Assembly (NCBI GenBank): GCA_009746045.1
Contig: RPFO01000667.1
Coordinates: forward strand, 1,788,569-1,852,568
Reading direction: 5' to 3'
Length of the DNA stretch: 64,000 nt
Source: Mesostigma viride
Taxonomy: Eukaryota; Streptophyta; Mesostigmatophyceae; Mesostigmatales; Mesostigmataceae
In this document: piece after piece, positions 11,371-23,115 of the stretch
Position numbering within the stretch: the first letter of the stretch is position 1
Layout: every line of letters starts with the position of its first letter
Notes under the pieces: model-generated
The model's database searches: none
Told to the model about the DNA's origin: nothing
What the model saw: only the letters and a program-made list of their open reading frames with translations
Translations under genes and position numbers: made by a program

Positions 11371-11836
11371 TCTCCTTGATATACAGTCGACGAATGGCAG
11401 TGCTCAATAAACGCTGGTGGCCATAAAGTTAGCCATGCCTTGCATTTACCATGCCCTCGTTCCTGAATCCGTTCCTTTTTTTTTTCTTTGGTTTAATTCT
11501 TTTTTTTTTTTTTAATTAACAATTTCTGTAATGCAGTTATCGCTGTTCTAGGCAGGTTTATGTCGAGTATGATGTTATTAGTTTTGCCTCTCGCCTGCCG
11601 TTCGGTTTGGTGTACATGTGCATATGCTGAAGCCCAGCCTTTCTAATCGTGGTCCTGCTTCATGCTGTTTTTTCCCCTTCCTGATTTATGCTATATGCGT
11701 GCAGGAAAATGTGCAACGAAGCACAGTGGGGCAGAATAAATGAAGAATCGTGATCAATCTACAAGATCCGCCATTTCAACGATGAAGAATTTATCATCTT
11801 TTTGTTGTGACGTTATCATTGGCAATGAACAAAAAA

Positions 11837-11916
11837 GTGCACACACAGGGATTAAAAGCACTTCAGTGCTCCGTGACTCCCCAACGGGAGCACGAGTTTA
11901 ATTAATTAATTAATAT
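11837..11916 (+). mobile_element. Severely 5'-truncated family-1 retroposon
   Basis: Only the last ~80 bp are present: GTGCACACACAGGG, the CTCCC-CAAC-GGGAG stem-loop and (AATT)n. Target duplication not clear. Confidence 0.75.
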
Positions 11917-12049
11917 CTTATTATCCCTGAGAACACCTGTTCTGCAATTTCTGATCGCCCTGATATCATTTTCAGTTGAGTGTTCTTGAGCTTTTCTGTG
12001 TTTTTTTTTCTCAGGCCTGAGATTTTTCACTGTAGAAAATCTCAGAGTG

Positions 12050-12242
12050 CTGTTTCGCGCAGTAGAAATTTTTCTCGAGTCACCAAATATCAGGCAAATA
12101 TCAGGAAATCTCAAGGCCCATCTCAGGCCCATCTCAGGTAAATCTCAGGAAATCTCAAGAAAATCTCGGGAAATCCCTGTAAATCTCAGGAAATCTCAAG
12201 CCCTGAGGTCCAAATCTCAGGCAAATATCAGGATTTCTCGAG
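12050..12242. repeat. AATCTCAGG-type short minisatellite
   Basis: Irregular 9-11-bp units built on AAATCTCAGG, more than ten copies. Just upstream, 12010-12050 contains the inverse CTGAGATTTTTC, so the region can fold. Confidence 0.7.
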
Positions 12243-12244
12243 CC

Positions 12245-12970
12245 GGTTCTCCTAGTGTAGACACATCAGATAGACTAGCTGGTAATAAGCCCGCCCAGCC
12301 TGGGCGATGTGTACGTCCTCACCTGGCGTGCCCCAGGCCGCGCGCGGCAGGGCCGCCACCCGTGGACTTTTCGTGATAGACTCGGCATGGACATGTGCTA
12401 CACTAGACGTGACGGGCTCACACCTGGGCAGCCTCCTGGTTTGTCTGTAATATGGAGCCAGATGGTACGCAAGGATAGATGGCAAGTAGTGATGAAGGAG
12501 ACCACCCCCAAGTCTGTGGGGGCTCTGCGTGTGACCGCGTATGGCATTCATAGCGATTCGGGCCGTGGAGCCCACAACCCTGTAACTAGGACCTAGATAG
12601 CTTACATCATCCATTCCATCCCATGTTCCCCTCCCACTGAGGACTTATTATTCTGATCAGACACTCCGCAAAGGTGAAAACCATTTGCGTTCAGTGCCGG
12701 GCCGCGGAAAACGCGGAAAAACGCGATCTGCAAATGAATCCGACCGGAATCGAACTGGGGACCTCTCGCACCAATTTTGCTGACTCTAGGACGGACGTCT
12801 CCGGTTACCATGGCATCGCCAACTTACACCTACAGTCATCCGCAAAAGTTCTCCTGTCCGGGGAGTGATGCAAGCCTTTCGGATTTGGTACTAGATAAAT
12901 CACTCGACTTATTATGCTCACGTGACGCAGTCACATTTCTATTAAATAATTGATTGATTAATTAATTAAA
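12245..12970 (+). mobile_element. Family-3 LINE, 5'-truncated, ORF2 C-terminus and 3' end
   Basis: Frames across 12280-12520 encode an ORF2 tail: QPGR, LTWRAPGRAR, then LSVIWSQMVRKDRWQVV and PKSVG. It is homologous in order to the family-1 and family-2 ORF2 C-termini (QPGRHLLTW...SVIWKKMMDKAKW...PPVGK). There is one frameshift near 12320. The 3' UTR carries the family-3 signature (TCCATTCCATCCCATGTTCC), and a hairpin with CACGTGAC arms around GCA precedes a TTAA-rich tail. A 255-bp insertion interrupts the 3' UTR. Confidence 0.75.
12652..12906. mobile_element. 255-bp insertion with 9-bp target duplication
   Basis: ACTTATTAT occurs at 12643-12651 and 12907-12915, and removing the insert restores the family-3 LINE 3' UTR. 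The minus strand contains a Pol III B-box-like AGTTCGATTCC, suggesting a tRNA-derived SINE, but no convincing A box or clover-leaf is visible and I see no inverted termini. A 9-bp duplication would also fit a Mutator-like MITE. Confidence 0.55.
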
Positions 12971-14291
12971 TTAACCTACCCACTGCACAGTACACTATCA
13001 GACAATATGCATCCAGGAATAGTTGTCTCACTAAAATATACTAAATAATGAGAAATCGCGAATAGGCGATGACTTTTGGTTCACACTGCATACTAATAAC
13101 TAAAAAAACGCACAATTACAAAGTCTTTGCCTGCAGCATGACATCCCAAAGAATGCTCACTACAGAGAAGTGATTACTAGGAGAGCCCCAAGTTCTGTTG
13201 CCTTGGGAGCCAACCTGACAAAGAGTCAAGGACCGAAGACTTTTAAATGGGTTTTGGTGTGCTAGAACCTCTCATGTAATGCCTGTTGAGCACTGTCCAC
13301 GTTGTAGACATTAACGTGAGGAACGAGCAGCTCGGCAGGGAGCTCTCAGCATGCAAGAGTGGCATATAGAGCCATCCATATTGCCCTTTGCATTCCATGG
13401 CGATCTGGAGCACGACTGCGCATGCAGCAAGCATGCAGGCTGAGCTTGCGCCATCCAGAGCCCCTTTCGTGCCCATCTGCCGCATGTCTCTGGCTGTGGC
13501 GAACATATTGCAGCCAATAAGGCACACATGAGAAACCGCCTTGGAGGGATCTAGGCACTAGGTATATAGGATGAAGGATCAATCCTCCGTCGCGCATCTC
13601 TTGCCCAGCCTGACATCAGGTCACAGGCTCACAGCATTCGTAACCCATACCACGGGATCCAAGGGCCCGGGTCCCAACCCTGCCTGGGCAGGCTCGCAAT
13701 GTGCTCACCTAGCTGCGACGTTGCCACTCCGGTTTGAGTGGCCTTGCGCTCGGGACCTGTACACGTGGGGATTGCATGTTGGGCAGACATGCCCGGACTG
13801 TTACGTGACCATGGCTTCCACATGGGTTGCTTGGCAGACATGCCCCGACTTTGGCTTCCCAACGGATTGGTTGGCAGACATGCCCCCACTGTTACGTGAC
13901 CGCGGCTTCCCAACCGGTTGGCTGGCAGACATTCCCCGACTGTTACGTGACCACGGCTTCCCAAAAGGCTTGGCTTGCAATGCCGTTGCGTGCGCCCTCA
14001 ATCATAACTCGGGGTAACTGACACTGATACGCACATCGTGCGATGAACAACGTTCGCAGCTACACGGGACGTACGGTTCACGAGACCGCGACGTGTTGCA
14101 GTCTCAGTTGGCCTGCAGCCCTGGTCAGGTGAGGCCGAACACCCTGGTACTTGAGGCAGGAGCGAAAATCGTGTACCGAGGCCAACCCATGCCGAACGGT
14201 CATGGCATGGAAAAAATTATGTACATGTTGCGTGGTTCTGCCTTCGGTAAATGCACGCATGGCCGCATGGGCGGAATTGAGCTGGTCAGGA
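12971..14291. other. No recognised gene; short tandem block at 13770-13985
   Basis: 12971-13770 contains only short ORFs with no recognisable motif. 13770-13985 holds about four imperfect ~55-bp units sharing TTGGCAGACATGCC and CTGTTACGTGACC. The rest is unannotated sequence. Confidence 0.6.
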
Positions 14292-15042
14292 TCAGCAGGT
14301 AAACCCGTACTCACACTTCAGCCACCTTGCCACTTCGGGGTCAGCAAACATGGGAGAGCGCATCACGCGGGCCCTGATGTTGCCAGGAGATAGGGGAGAA
14401 TTCAAATTCGCGGCGGCGCAGCCACTCCCCTCTCTCTGACAGGCATCTGGGACGACGCTGCCGAGCACGGCTTGCAAGATTCCATCCAACGTAGCCGGCG
14501 GCAGGTGCATTTGCTCAACCCTCTCGATAAATTGCAGAAGGTTGACGAGCTGTGGCATCTGGAGATTTCCTTCATGATCCGAACGTAGGCCCCTTTCATG
14601 CCGCCTGCCTTCCTCGCCGGTACCCTTCGATGATCCTCTTGGCGTCCCGCGGAAGACTGGTACAGCGGCTGGGACTCTGGCGAAGCGAGGCATCTGGAAG
14701 GGCAAGGTCACACAGAGGAAACCCCGGCCATGAACAATGGTTGATACTTCGTAAGAAACAAGGCAATCGATTAATCGGGCTGGCAACTGAGCCACTATAT
14801 CTAGTGTCTGCGTGCCACGCGTTGCTCTAAGCATCGGCTAATTGTTAGGACAAAGACTGACACGGTTTACCGTTACAGGACCGGGGAATCCTGCCTCCGC
14901 AGAGGTCGAACTTTTTAAGCTTGTAAACGAGCGACTCGTGGAGACCGTCGGGTCCGAACTCCGGCCTGACTGTTGCTTGGTAAACAGTAACAAATTTAAC
15001 CGAAATTGAAACACCCGAACTCGAACGCGACGCAAGCCCCAC
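14292..15042 (-). CDS. Unrecognised spliced gene, 3' exons; DPEVAxWL family copy 1
   Basis: The last exon is probably 14292-14693 (minus), after a pyrimidine-rich CCCTTCCAG acceptor. It ends with PQLVNLLQFIERVEQMHLPP, a spacer, and ADPEVARWLKCEYGFTC then a stop. Matching C-termini occur at 33669 (minus) and 43961 (plus): a helix ending in LPP or LPS, ~50-60 variable residues often Cys/His rich, then ADPEVAxWLxxxFGI. An upstream frame at 14845-15042 (FVTVYQATVRPEFGPDG, ESLVYKLKKFDLCGG) looks like the preceding exon, ending near a GTAACG donor. No known domain assigned. The 9-bp-duplicating foldback starts only 270 bp upstream. Confidence 0.5.
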
Positions 15043-15302
15043 ATCGTGAAATCCGAAACTGATTTAGGATCTTTCAACAACGCAGTCGAGTGTGAGGTCT
15101 CAGCGATTGGTAAACAATGTCGACGTCTCAGCAGGCCTTAATTTAGCATCCTGTCCATGGCAATTAATTGCGAAACTCATCTCGTCGATACGTTAAGCAC
15201 TGAGCAGCAGGCGTGAGTCGCGTCGTGCATATCCATGCGAAATGCACTGTTGCTGACTTGTGATGCGCGGGGATGTGACTTTTTTATGAAAAGATTGCGC
15301 GA

Positions 15303-15311
15303 TTTCCGGCA
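15303..15311. repeat. Target-site duplication TTTCCGGCA (left)
   Basis: Directly abuts the foldback terminus GGGATTTCTTATTCC. The identical 9-mer is at 23849-23857. Confidence 0.9.
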
Positions 15312-15459
15312 GGGATTTCTTATTCCGGCGCCCAATGGCCTCCAGGACAGGCGCGCCGCGCCAGACTCGCCCGCCTTTGGGCTTTGGGCGTCTTGGAATT
15401 TGGCTTTGGGCGTCTTGGAATTTGCCTTTGGGCGTTTGCTCTTTTGGCAGATTTCTGCA

Positions 15460-15735
15460 CTACACTGGTACTACGTAAAAAAGCACAGACTGGTGCGGCG
15501 TAACATTTTTAAACTTGGTAAAATTACCGCCGCACAGCCAGCCAGAACTGGACAAGGTGATGGCCGCAAGTAGTCGTTGCTGGGCTATCGTATTTGTAGC
15601 ATGGGGCGTTTCACCGAGTCTACGGTTAGCATGATGGGGAGGATTCCTAACCTTCATTATGTGGGTTAAGTAGGGGTGGTCATAGTGGCCGGTTTCCCTC
15701 GCTTCCTTGTAAACCAGGCTCTGCGTCAAGATCAC
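15460..15735 (-). other. 91-codon open frame repeated in both foldback arms
   Basis: An identical 91-codon frame starting MILTQSLVYKEARETG is present here (minus) and at 23425-23700 (plus). Identity may simply reflect arm homogenisation. It has no recognised domain and the coding evidence is weak. Confidence 0.25.
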
Positions 15736-16049
15736 AGACGACCGGGTAAGTAGTTGTTCCAGTCTGTTCTAGTTTGTATGACGCCTGCTATTAGGCGTTC
15801 TTGTTATTTGTCGTTCATCATCGCCGTGACCGTCGTGGCCAGCAGCGTGCTTTTTTTACATACCGGATGGTGTCGACTTGTTTATTGATAGCGCATTGGT
15901 GAATATCGCTGCATGGAGGAATATCGGCTACAACCCGCGGGAAAGTGCTGGCTCCAATGTTCTTTTTGTATGCAGGCTGACGGCACTGCCAAGCCGGAGA
16001 CGAATATGACGCTCGTTATAATGCCAGTCATTCAGACCGACTGCGCGAC

Positions 16050-17765
16050 TGGTTGTGGGATACACGTTCCTGGTTGTGGGATGTGTTCCTTGTTGTGGGA
16101 TACTTGTTCCTGGTTGTGGGATGCACGTTCCTGGTTGTGGGATAGTCGTTCCTGGTTGTGGGATACTTGTTCCTGGTTGTGGGATGTGTTCCTTGTTGTG
16201 CGATACTTGTTCCTGGTTGTGGGAAACACGTTCTTGGTTGTGGGATGCACGTTCCTGGTTGTGGGATACACGTTCCTGGTTGTGGGATACTTGTTCCTGG
16301 TTGTGGGATGTGTTCCTTGTTGTGCGATACTTGTTCCTGGTGGTGGGAAACACGTTCCTGGTTGTGGGATACTTGTTCCTGGTTGTGGGATACTTGTTCC
16401 TGGTGGTGGGAAACACGTTCCTGGTTGTGGGATACTTGTTCCTGGTTGTGGGATGCACGTTCCTGGTTGTGGGAAACACGTTCCTGGTTGTGGGAAACAC
16501 GTTCCTGGTTGTGGGATACTTGTTCCTGGTTGTGGGATACTTGTTCCTGGTTGTGGGATACACGTTCCTGGTTGTGGGATACTTGTTCCTGGTTGTGGGA
16601 TACTTGTTCCTGGTTGTGGGATACTTGTTCCTGGTTGTGGGATACTTGTTCCTGGTTGTGGGATACTTGTTCCTGGTTGTGGGATACACGTTCCTGGTTG
16701 TGGGAAACACGTTCCTGGTTGTGGGAAACATGTTCCTGGTGGTGGGAAACACGTTCCTGGTTGTGGGATACACGTTCCTGGTTGTGGGAAACACGTTCCT
16801 GGTTGTAGGATACACGTTCCTGGTTGTGGGAAACACGTTCCTGGTTGTAGGATACACGCTCCTGGTTGTGGGATACTTGTTCTTGGTTGTGGGATACACG
16901 TTCCTGGTTGTGGGATACTTGTTCCTGGTTGTGGGATACTTGTTCCTGGTTGTGGGATACTTGTTCCTGGTTGTGGGATACTTGTTCCTGGTTGTGGGAT
17001 ACTTGTTCCTGGTTGTGGGATACACGTTCCTGGTTGTGGGAAACACGTTCCTGGTTGTGGGAAACATGTTCCTGGTGGTGGGAAACACGTTCCTGGTTGT
17101 GGGATACTTGTTCCTGGTTGTGGGATACACGTTCCTGGTTGTGGGATACTTGTTCCTGGTTGTGGGAAACACGTTCCTGGTGGTGGGATGCTTGTTCCTG
17201 GTTGTGGGATACACGTTCCTGGTTGTGGGAAACACGTTCCTGGTTGTGGGATACTTGTTCCTGGTGGTGGGAAACACGTTCCTGGTTGTGGGATACTTGT
17301 TCCTGGTTGTGGGATACACGTTCCTGGTTGTGGGAAACACGTTCCAGGTTGTAGGATACTTGTTCCTGGTTGTGGGATACACGTTCCTGGTTGTGGGAAA
17401 CATGTTCCTGGTGGTGGGAAACACGTTCCTGGTTGTGGGATACTTGTTCCTGGTTGTGGGATACTTGTTCCTGGTTGTGGGATACACGTTCCTGGTTGTG
17501 GGATACTTGTTCCTGGTTGTAGGATACTTGTTCCTGGTTGTGGGATACACGTTCCTGGTTGTGGGATACTTGTTCCTGGTTGTGGGAAACACGTTCCTGG
17601 TTGTGGGATACACGTTCCTGGTTGTGGGAAACACGTTCCTGGTTGTGGGAAACACGTTCTTGGTTGTGGGATAGTCGTTCCTGGTTGTGGGATACACGTT
17701 CCTGGTTGTGGGAAACACGTTCTTGGTTGTGGGATAGTCGAGCCTAGTTGTGGGATGTGTTCCTG
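16050..17765. repeat. 21-bp tandem array, left arm (~80 copies)
   Basis: The core TTCCTGGTTGTGGGA is followed by a variable hexamer: ATACTT, ATACAC, AAACAC, ATGCAC or ATAGTC (plus G). As 21 is a multiple of three and the unit lacks stops, long repetitive ORFs exist in several frames on both strands; none is likely to be a gene. Higher-order blocks of ~350 bp recur (compare 16500-16800 with 16840-17100). Confidence 0.95.
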
Positions 17766-17774
17766 GTCCAAATA

Positions 17775-18180
17775 TAAAGGGGCACGGGAATTAGCGATAG
17801 CAGAGGGGGCTCGGGAATAACGTTAGCAGAGGGGCACGGGCACTAACGTTAGTGAAGGGGCACGGGCACTAACGTTAGCAGAGGGGGCTGGGCACTAACG
17901 TTAGTAAAGGGGCACGGGCACTAACGTTAGCAGAGGGGGCTGGGCACTAACGTTAGTAAAGGGGCACAGGCACTAACATTAGCAGAGGGGGCTGGGCACT
18001 AACGTTAGTAAAGGGGCACGGGCACTAACGATAGCAGAGCGGGTGTGGGAATTAAAGTTTATTAGCAGAGGGGGGAAATAATTATAGTAGAGGGGGGGGC
18101 ACTAACGTTAGCAGAGGGGCACGAGCACTAACGTTAGTAAAGGGGCGCGGGCAAGTGCTAACGTTAGCAGAGGGGGTTGA
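17775..18180. repeat. ~27-bp array built on CACTAACGTTAG, left arm
   Basis: Two unit types alternate: GGGGCACGGGCACTAACGTT and GGGGCTGGGCACTAACGTT, each followed by AGTAAA or AGCAGA. TAACGTTA is itself palindromic. The mirrored array is at 19790-20420. Confidence 0.9.
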
Positions 18181-18756
18181 CACTATACGTACCAACTTGA
18201 TTTTTCGGGTGGTTATGCCCTTTCATACGGCTTCACGATGCATGGCTTTACATTTCCCTTCCTTATTTAAGTGAATGACATGGGGAGACATGCTGTAGGA
18301 CTTGGCGCACTTTGCCTGAGCAAGGTGTGACAGTTTATTCACCGCTATAAATGTGAATGGACCAAGTTCGTCGAAACGGGGAAATAACGTTACTTGATAC
18401 TAGATTTAGGGAGGTCCTGTGTTCGTAACTTGCTGGTAGCTACTGTGGTTTCTCATTTTCGGTGTTGTCCGTGGAATCTCATATTGGGGCAGCTAGCCCC
18501 ATGCACGTTGAGCGCTTAATGACAACAATACAAGATTTAGACGCGTAGGGGGGCAAGAATCAATTGTGCGTCGGCACGGTAGCTTGCATCATTCACGATT
18601 TGTGCGTTTTAATCGAAGGGCATCTACTTAGTTCGGCAGAGCAACGGGGGTTGTTTAGTTAGTAGTTAGTACTTACTTGGTTAAAATAGTTAGTCAGTTA
18701 GTTAGCTAGTGAGCTAGTTAGAACTTCAATGATAGGTAGGTCAGGTAGGTAGGTAA
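18181..18756. other. Foldback centre, unique sequence
   Basis: No ORF or motif recognised. Short GTTAGT-type repeats occur at 18655-18720. Confidence 0.6.
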
Positions 18757-19062
18757 TTAATTAATTAATTAATTAGACTCATGCTCCCGTTGGGGAGTCA
18801 CGGAGCCCGAACTGCCTTTCATCCCTTTGTTTGCACAACAGGAAGGAAGGTCAGAGACCCCCTTTCTCCTTCATGCTAGAGGCATGCCACACTTGCGTGA
18901 CTCCCAAACGGGAGCACGAGTCTAATTAATTAATTAATTAATGCCACAGCTGCAATCGGACACGCTAAACGATCCTGTGCACAAGATCTGTGGGTGCAAT
19001 GAGACCCATGTGAGCTTATCATAACAAGGAGCGTGGGCAAGTAATGTGAGCATAGCCAAGAC
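18757..19062 (-). mobile_element. SINE-like retroposon, minus strand, with a nested 3'-end copy
   Basis: Read on the minus strand it matches the 3' UTR of the 6394 element: TTGCCCACGCTCCTTG, GAGACCCC... and the CTCCC-CAAC-GGGAG stem-loop with an (AATT)n tail at 18757-18776. A second, plus-strand, tail-end copy is inserted at 18892-18940. The 5' boundary near 19062 is approximate. Confidence 0.75.
18892..18940 (+). mobile_element. 49-bp retroposon consisting only of stem-loop and tail
   Basis: ATGCCACA is duplicated at 18884-18891 and 18941-18948. The insert is just the family-1 stem-loop (CTCCC...GGGAG) plus (AATT)n, an extreme 5' truncation. Confidence 0.8.
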
Positions 19063-19149
19063 GTAGCATCATTGGATGTACAAGGAAATATTTAATAGCT
19101 CTATCTTGATGTGCGTGTAGGAATAACTGCATGGAGGAATAACGGCGAA

Positions 19150-19318
19150 CATGTCAAGGAACAAGTATCCCACAACCAGGAACGTGCATCCCACAACCAG
19201 GAACGAGTATCCCACAAGCAGGAACGTGTTTCCCACCACCACGAACAAGTATCCCACAACCAGGAACGACTATCCCACAACTAGGAACGTGTATCCCACA
19301 ACCAGGAACAAGTATCCT
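19150..19318. repeat. Isolated 21-bp repeat block in foldback centre
   Basis: Eight units of the same 21-bp repeat in the right-arm orientation (CCCACAACCAGGAAC), separated from both main arrays. Confidence 0.9.
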
Positions 19319-19319
19319 C

Positions 19320-19790
19320 TGCCGGCAGTGCCACCCCATGCAAGACCCCACAAGCCGTCCTTGCATAAAGGGGACATGCAGTCATCACAAGGAGTGGTGA
19401 CTGCCGGCAGTGCCACGCCATGCAAGACCCCACAAGCCGTCCTTGCGTCAAGGGGACATGCAGTCATCACAAGGAGTGGTAACTGCCGGCAGTGCCACCC
19501 CATTCAAGAACACACAAGCCGGGGACATGCAGTCATCACAAGGAGTGGTGACTGCCGGCAGTGCCACGCCATGCAAGAACACACAAGCCGTCCTTGCGTC
19601 AAGGGGACATGCAGTCATCACAAGGAGTGGTAACTGCCGGCAGTGCCACCCCATGCAAGAACAACCAAGCCGGGGACATGCAGTCATCACAAGGAGTGGT
19701 AACTGCCGGCAGTGCTACCCCATGCCAGAACCCACAAGCCATCCATGCAATCATCACAGGGAGTGGTAACTGCCGGCAGTGCGTGGCCCT
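19320..19790. repeat. ~78-bp minisatellite
   Basis: About six units contain TGCCGGCAGTGCCACCCCAT, ACAAGCC, GGGGACATGCAGTCATCACA and AGGAGTGGT. Some lack the CGTCCTTGCGTCAAG segment, giving a shorter ~60-bp form. Confidence 0.9.
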
Positions 19791-20420
19791 AACGTTAATT
19801 CCCACACCCCCTATGCTAACGTTAGTGCCCAGCCCCCTCTGCTAACGTTAGTGCCCCCCCCTCCTTTGCTAACATTAGTTCCCACACCCCTCTGCTAACG
19901 TAAGTGCCCTCCCCCCCCCTGCTATCGTTAATGCCCACCCCCCTTCACTAACGTTATTCCCTAGCCCCCTCTGCTAACGTTAGTGCCCGCGCCCCTTTAC
20001 TAACGTTAGTGCTCGTGCCCCTCTGCTAACGTTAGTGCCCCCCCCTCTACTATAATTATTTCCCCCCTATGCTAATAAACTTTAATTCCCACACCCCCTC
20101 TGCTATCGTTAGTGCCCATGCCCGTTTACTAACGTTAGTGCCCAGCCCCCTCTGCTAACGTCAGTGCCCGTGCCCCTTTACTAACGTTAGTGCCCAGCCC
20201 CCTCTCCTATCGTTAGTGCCCGTGCCCCTTTACTAACTAACGATAGTGCCCAGCCCCCTCTGCTAACGTTAGTGCCCGTGCCCCTTTACTAACGTTAGTG
20301 CCCAGCCCCCTCTGCTAACGTTAGTGCCCGTGCCCCTTCACTAACGTTAGTGCCCGTGCCCCTCTGCTAACGTTATTCCCGAGCCCCCTCTGCTATCGCT
20401 AATTCCCGTGCCCCTTTATA
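19790..20420. repeat. ~27-bp array built on CTAACGTTAG, right arm
   Basis: Inverted counterpart of 17775-18180 and longer (~630 against ~405 bp), showing unequal expansion of the arms. Confidence 0.9.
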
Positions 20421-20439
20421 TTTGGACCAGGAACACATC

Positions 20440-23115
20440 CCACAACTTTGCTCGACTATCCCACAACCAGGAACAAGTATCCCACAACCAGGAACGTGTT
20501 TCCCACAACCAGGAACGTGTTTCCCACAACCAGGAACGTGTTTCCCACAACCAGGAACGTGTTTCCCACAACCAGGAACGTGTTTCCCACAACCAGGAAC
20601 ATGTTTCCCACAACCAGGAACAAGTTTCCCACAACCAGGAACGTGTTTCCCACAACCAGGAACGTGTTTCCCACAACCAGGAACAAGTATCCCACAACCA
20701 GGAACAAGTATCCCACAACCAGGAACAAGTATCCCACAACCAGGAACAAGTATCCCACAACCAGGAACGTGTATCCCACAACCAGGAACAAGTATCCCAC
20801 AACAAGGAACAAGTTTCCCACAACCATGAACGTGTTTCCCACAACCAGGAACGTGTTTCCCACAACCAGGAACAAGTATCCCACAACCAGGAACAAGTAT
20901 CCCACAACCAGGAACAAGTATCCCACAACCAGGAACGACTATCCCACAACCAAGAACTGCTATCCCACAACCAGGAACAAGTATCCCACAACCAGGAACG
21001 TGTTTCCCACAACCAGGAACGTGTTTCCCACAACCAGGAACATGTTTCCCACAACCAGGAACGTGTTTCCCACAACCAGGAACGTGTTTCCCACAACCAG
21101 GAACGTGTTTCCCACAACCAGGAACAAGTATCCCACAACCAGGAACAAGTATCCCACAACCAGGAACAAGTATCCCACAACCAGGAACGTGTTTCCCACC
21201 ACTAGGAACAAGTATCCCACAACCAGGAACGACTATCCCACAACCAGGAACGTGTTCCCCACCACCAGGAACAAGTATCCCACAACCAGGAACGACTATC
21301 CCACAACCAGGAACGTGTTTCCCACCACTATAGGAACAAGTATCCCACAACCAGGAACGACTATCCCACAACCAGGAACGTGTTTCCCACAACCAGGAAT
21401 AAGTATCCCACAACCAGGAACGTGTTTACCACCACCAGGAACAAGTATCCCACAACCAGGAACGTGTTTCCCACAACCAGGAACGTGTTTCCCACAACCA
21501 GGAACGTGTATCCCACAACCAGGAACGTGTATCCCACAACAAGGAATAAGTATCCCACAACCAGGAACGTGTTTACCACCACCACGAACGTGCATCCCAC
21601 AACCAGGAACAAGTATCCCACAACCAGGAGCGTGTATCCTACAACCAGGAACGTGTTTCCCACAACCAGGAACATGTTTCCCACAACCAGGAACGTGTTT
21701 CCCACAACTAGGAACAAGTATCCCACAACCAGGAACAAGTATCGCACAACAAGGAACACATCCCACAACCAGGAACGTGTTTCCCACCACCAGGAACATG
21801 TTTCCCACAACCAGGAACGTGTTTCCCACAACCAGGAACGTGTATCCCACAACCAGGAACAAGTATCCTACAACCAGGAACGTGCATCCCACAACCAGGA
21901 ACAAGTATATCCCACAACCAGGAACAAGTATCCCACAACCAGGAACAAGTATCCCACAACCAGGAACGACTATCCCACAACCAGGAACGTGCATCCCACA
22001 ACCAGGAACAAGTATCCCACAACCAGGAACGTGTTTCCCACCACTAGGAACAAGTATCCCACAACCAGGAACGACTATCCCACAACCAGGAACGTGTTTC
22101 CCACAACCAGGAATAAGTATCCCACAACCAGGAACGTGTTTACCACCACCAGGAACAAGTATCCCACAACCAAGAACAAGTATCCCACAACCAGGAACAA
22201 GTATCCCACAACCAGGAACGTGTTTCCCACAACCAGGAACAAGTATCCCACAACCAAGAACAAGTATCCCACAACCAGGAACAAGTATCCCACAACCAGG
22301 AACGTGTATCCCACAACCAGGAACGTGTATCCCACAACAAGGAATAAGTATCCCACAACCAGGAACAAGTATCCCACAACCAGGAACGTGCATCCCACAA
22401 CCAAGAACAAGTATCCCACAACCAGGAGCGTGTATCCTACAACCAGGAACGTGTTTCCCACAACCAGGAACATGTTTCCCACAACCAGGAACGTGTTTCC
22501 CACAACCAGGAACAAGTATCCCACAACCAGGAACGTGTTTCCCACAACAAGGAACAAGTATCCCACAACCAGGAACGTGTTTCCCACAACCAGGAACGTG
22601 CATCCCACAACCAGGAACAAGTATCCCACAACCAGGAACAAGTATCCAACAACCAGGAACAAGTATCGCACAACCAGGAACGTGCTTCCCACCACCAGGA
22701 ACAAGTATCCCACAACCAGGAACACATCCCACAACCAGGAACGTGTATCCCACAACCAGGAACAAGTATCCTACAACCAGGAACGTGCATCCCACAACCA
22801 GGAACAAGTATCCCACCGACAACCAGGAACAAGTATCCCACAACCAGGAACAAGTATCCCACAACCAGCAACACATCTCACAACCAGGACCGTGCATCCC
22901 ACAACCAGGAACACATCCCACAACCAAGAACTGCTATCCCACAACCAGGAACGTGCATCCCACAACCAGGAACAAGTATCCCACAACCAGGAACACATCC
23001 CACAACCAGGAACGACTATCCCACAACTAGGAACGTGTATCCCACAACCAGGAACAAGTATCCCACAACAAGGAACACATCCCAAAACCAGGAACGTGTA
23101 TCCCACAACCAGTCG
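20440..23115. repeat. 21-bp tandem array, right arm (~127 copies)
   Basis: Reverse complement of the left array, with about 1.5 times as many units. The order of unit variants includes shared blocks with the left arm and internal duplications (compare 21360-21750 with 22075-22560). Slippages such as 'ATATCCC' near 21905 and 'CCCACCGACAACC' near 22815 break the 21-bp phase. Confidence 0.95.

Noticed and set aside
15913-17820. 635-codon ORF (and 596- and 539-codon ORFs in other frames) over the 21-bp array
   Set aside because: The repeat length is a multiple of three and contains no stop, so several frames on both strands are open at once; no non-repetitive coding sequence is attached.
16050-23115. 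CRISPR-like array
   Set aside because: Units are contiguous with no unique spacers of constant length, there are no cas genes, and the context is eukaryotic.
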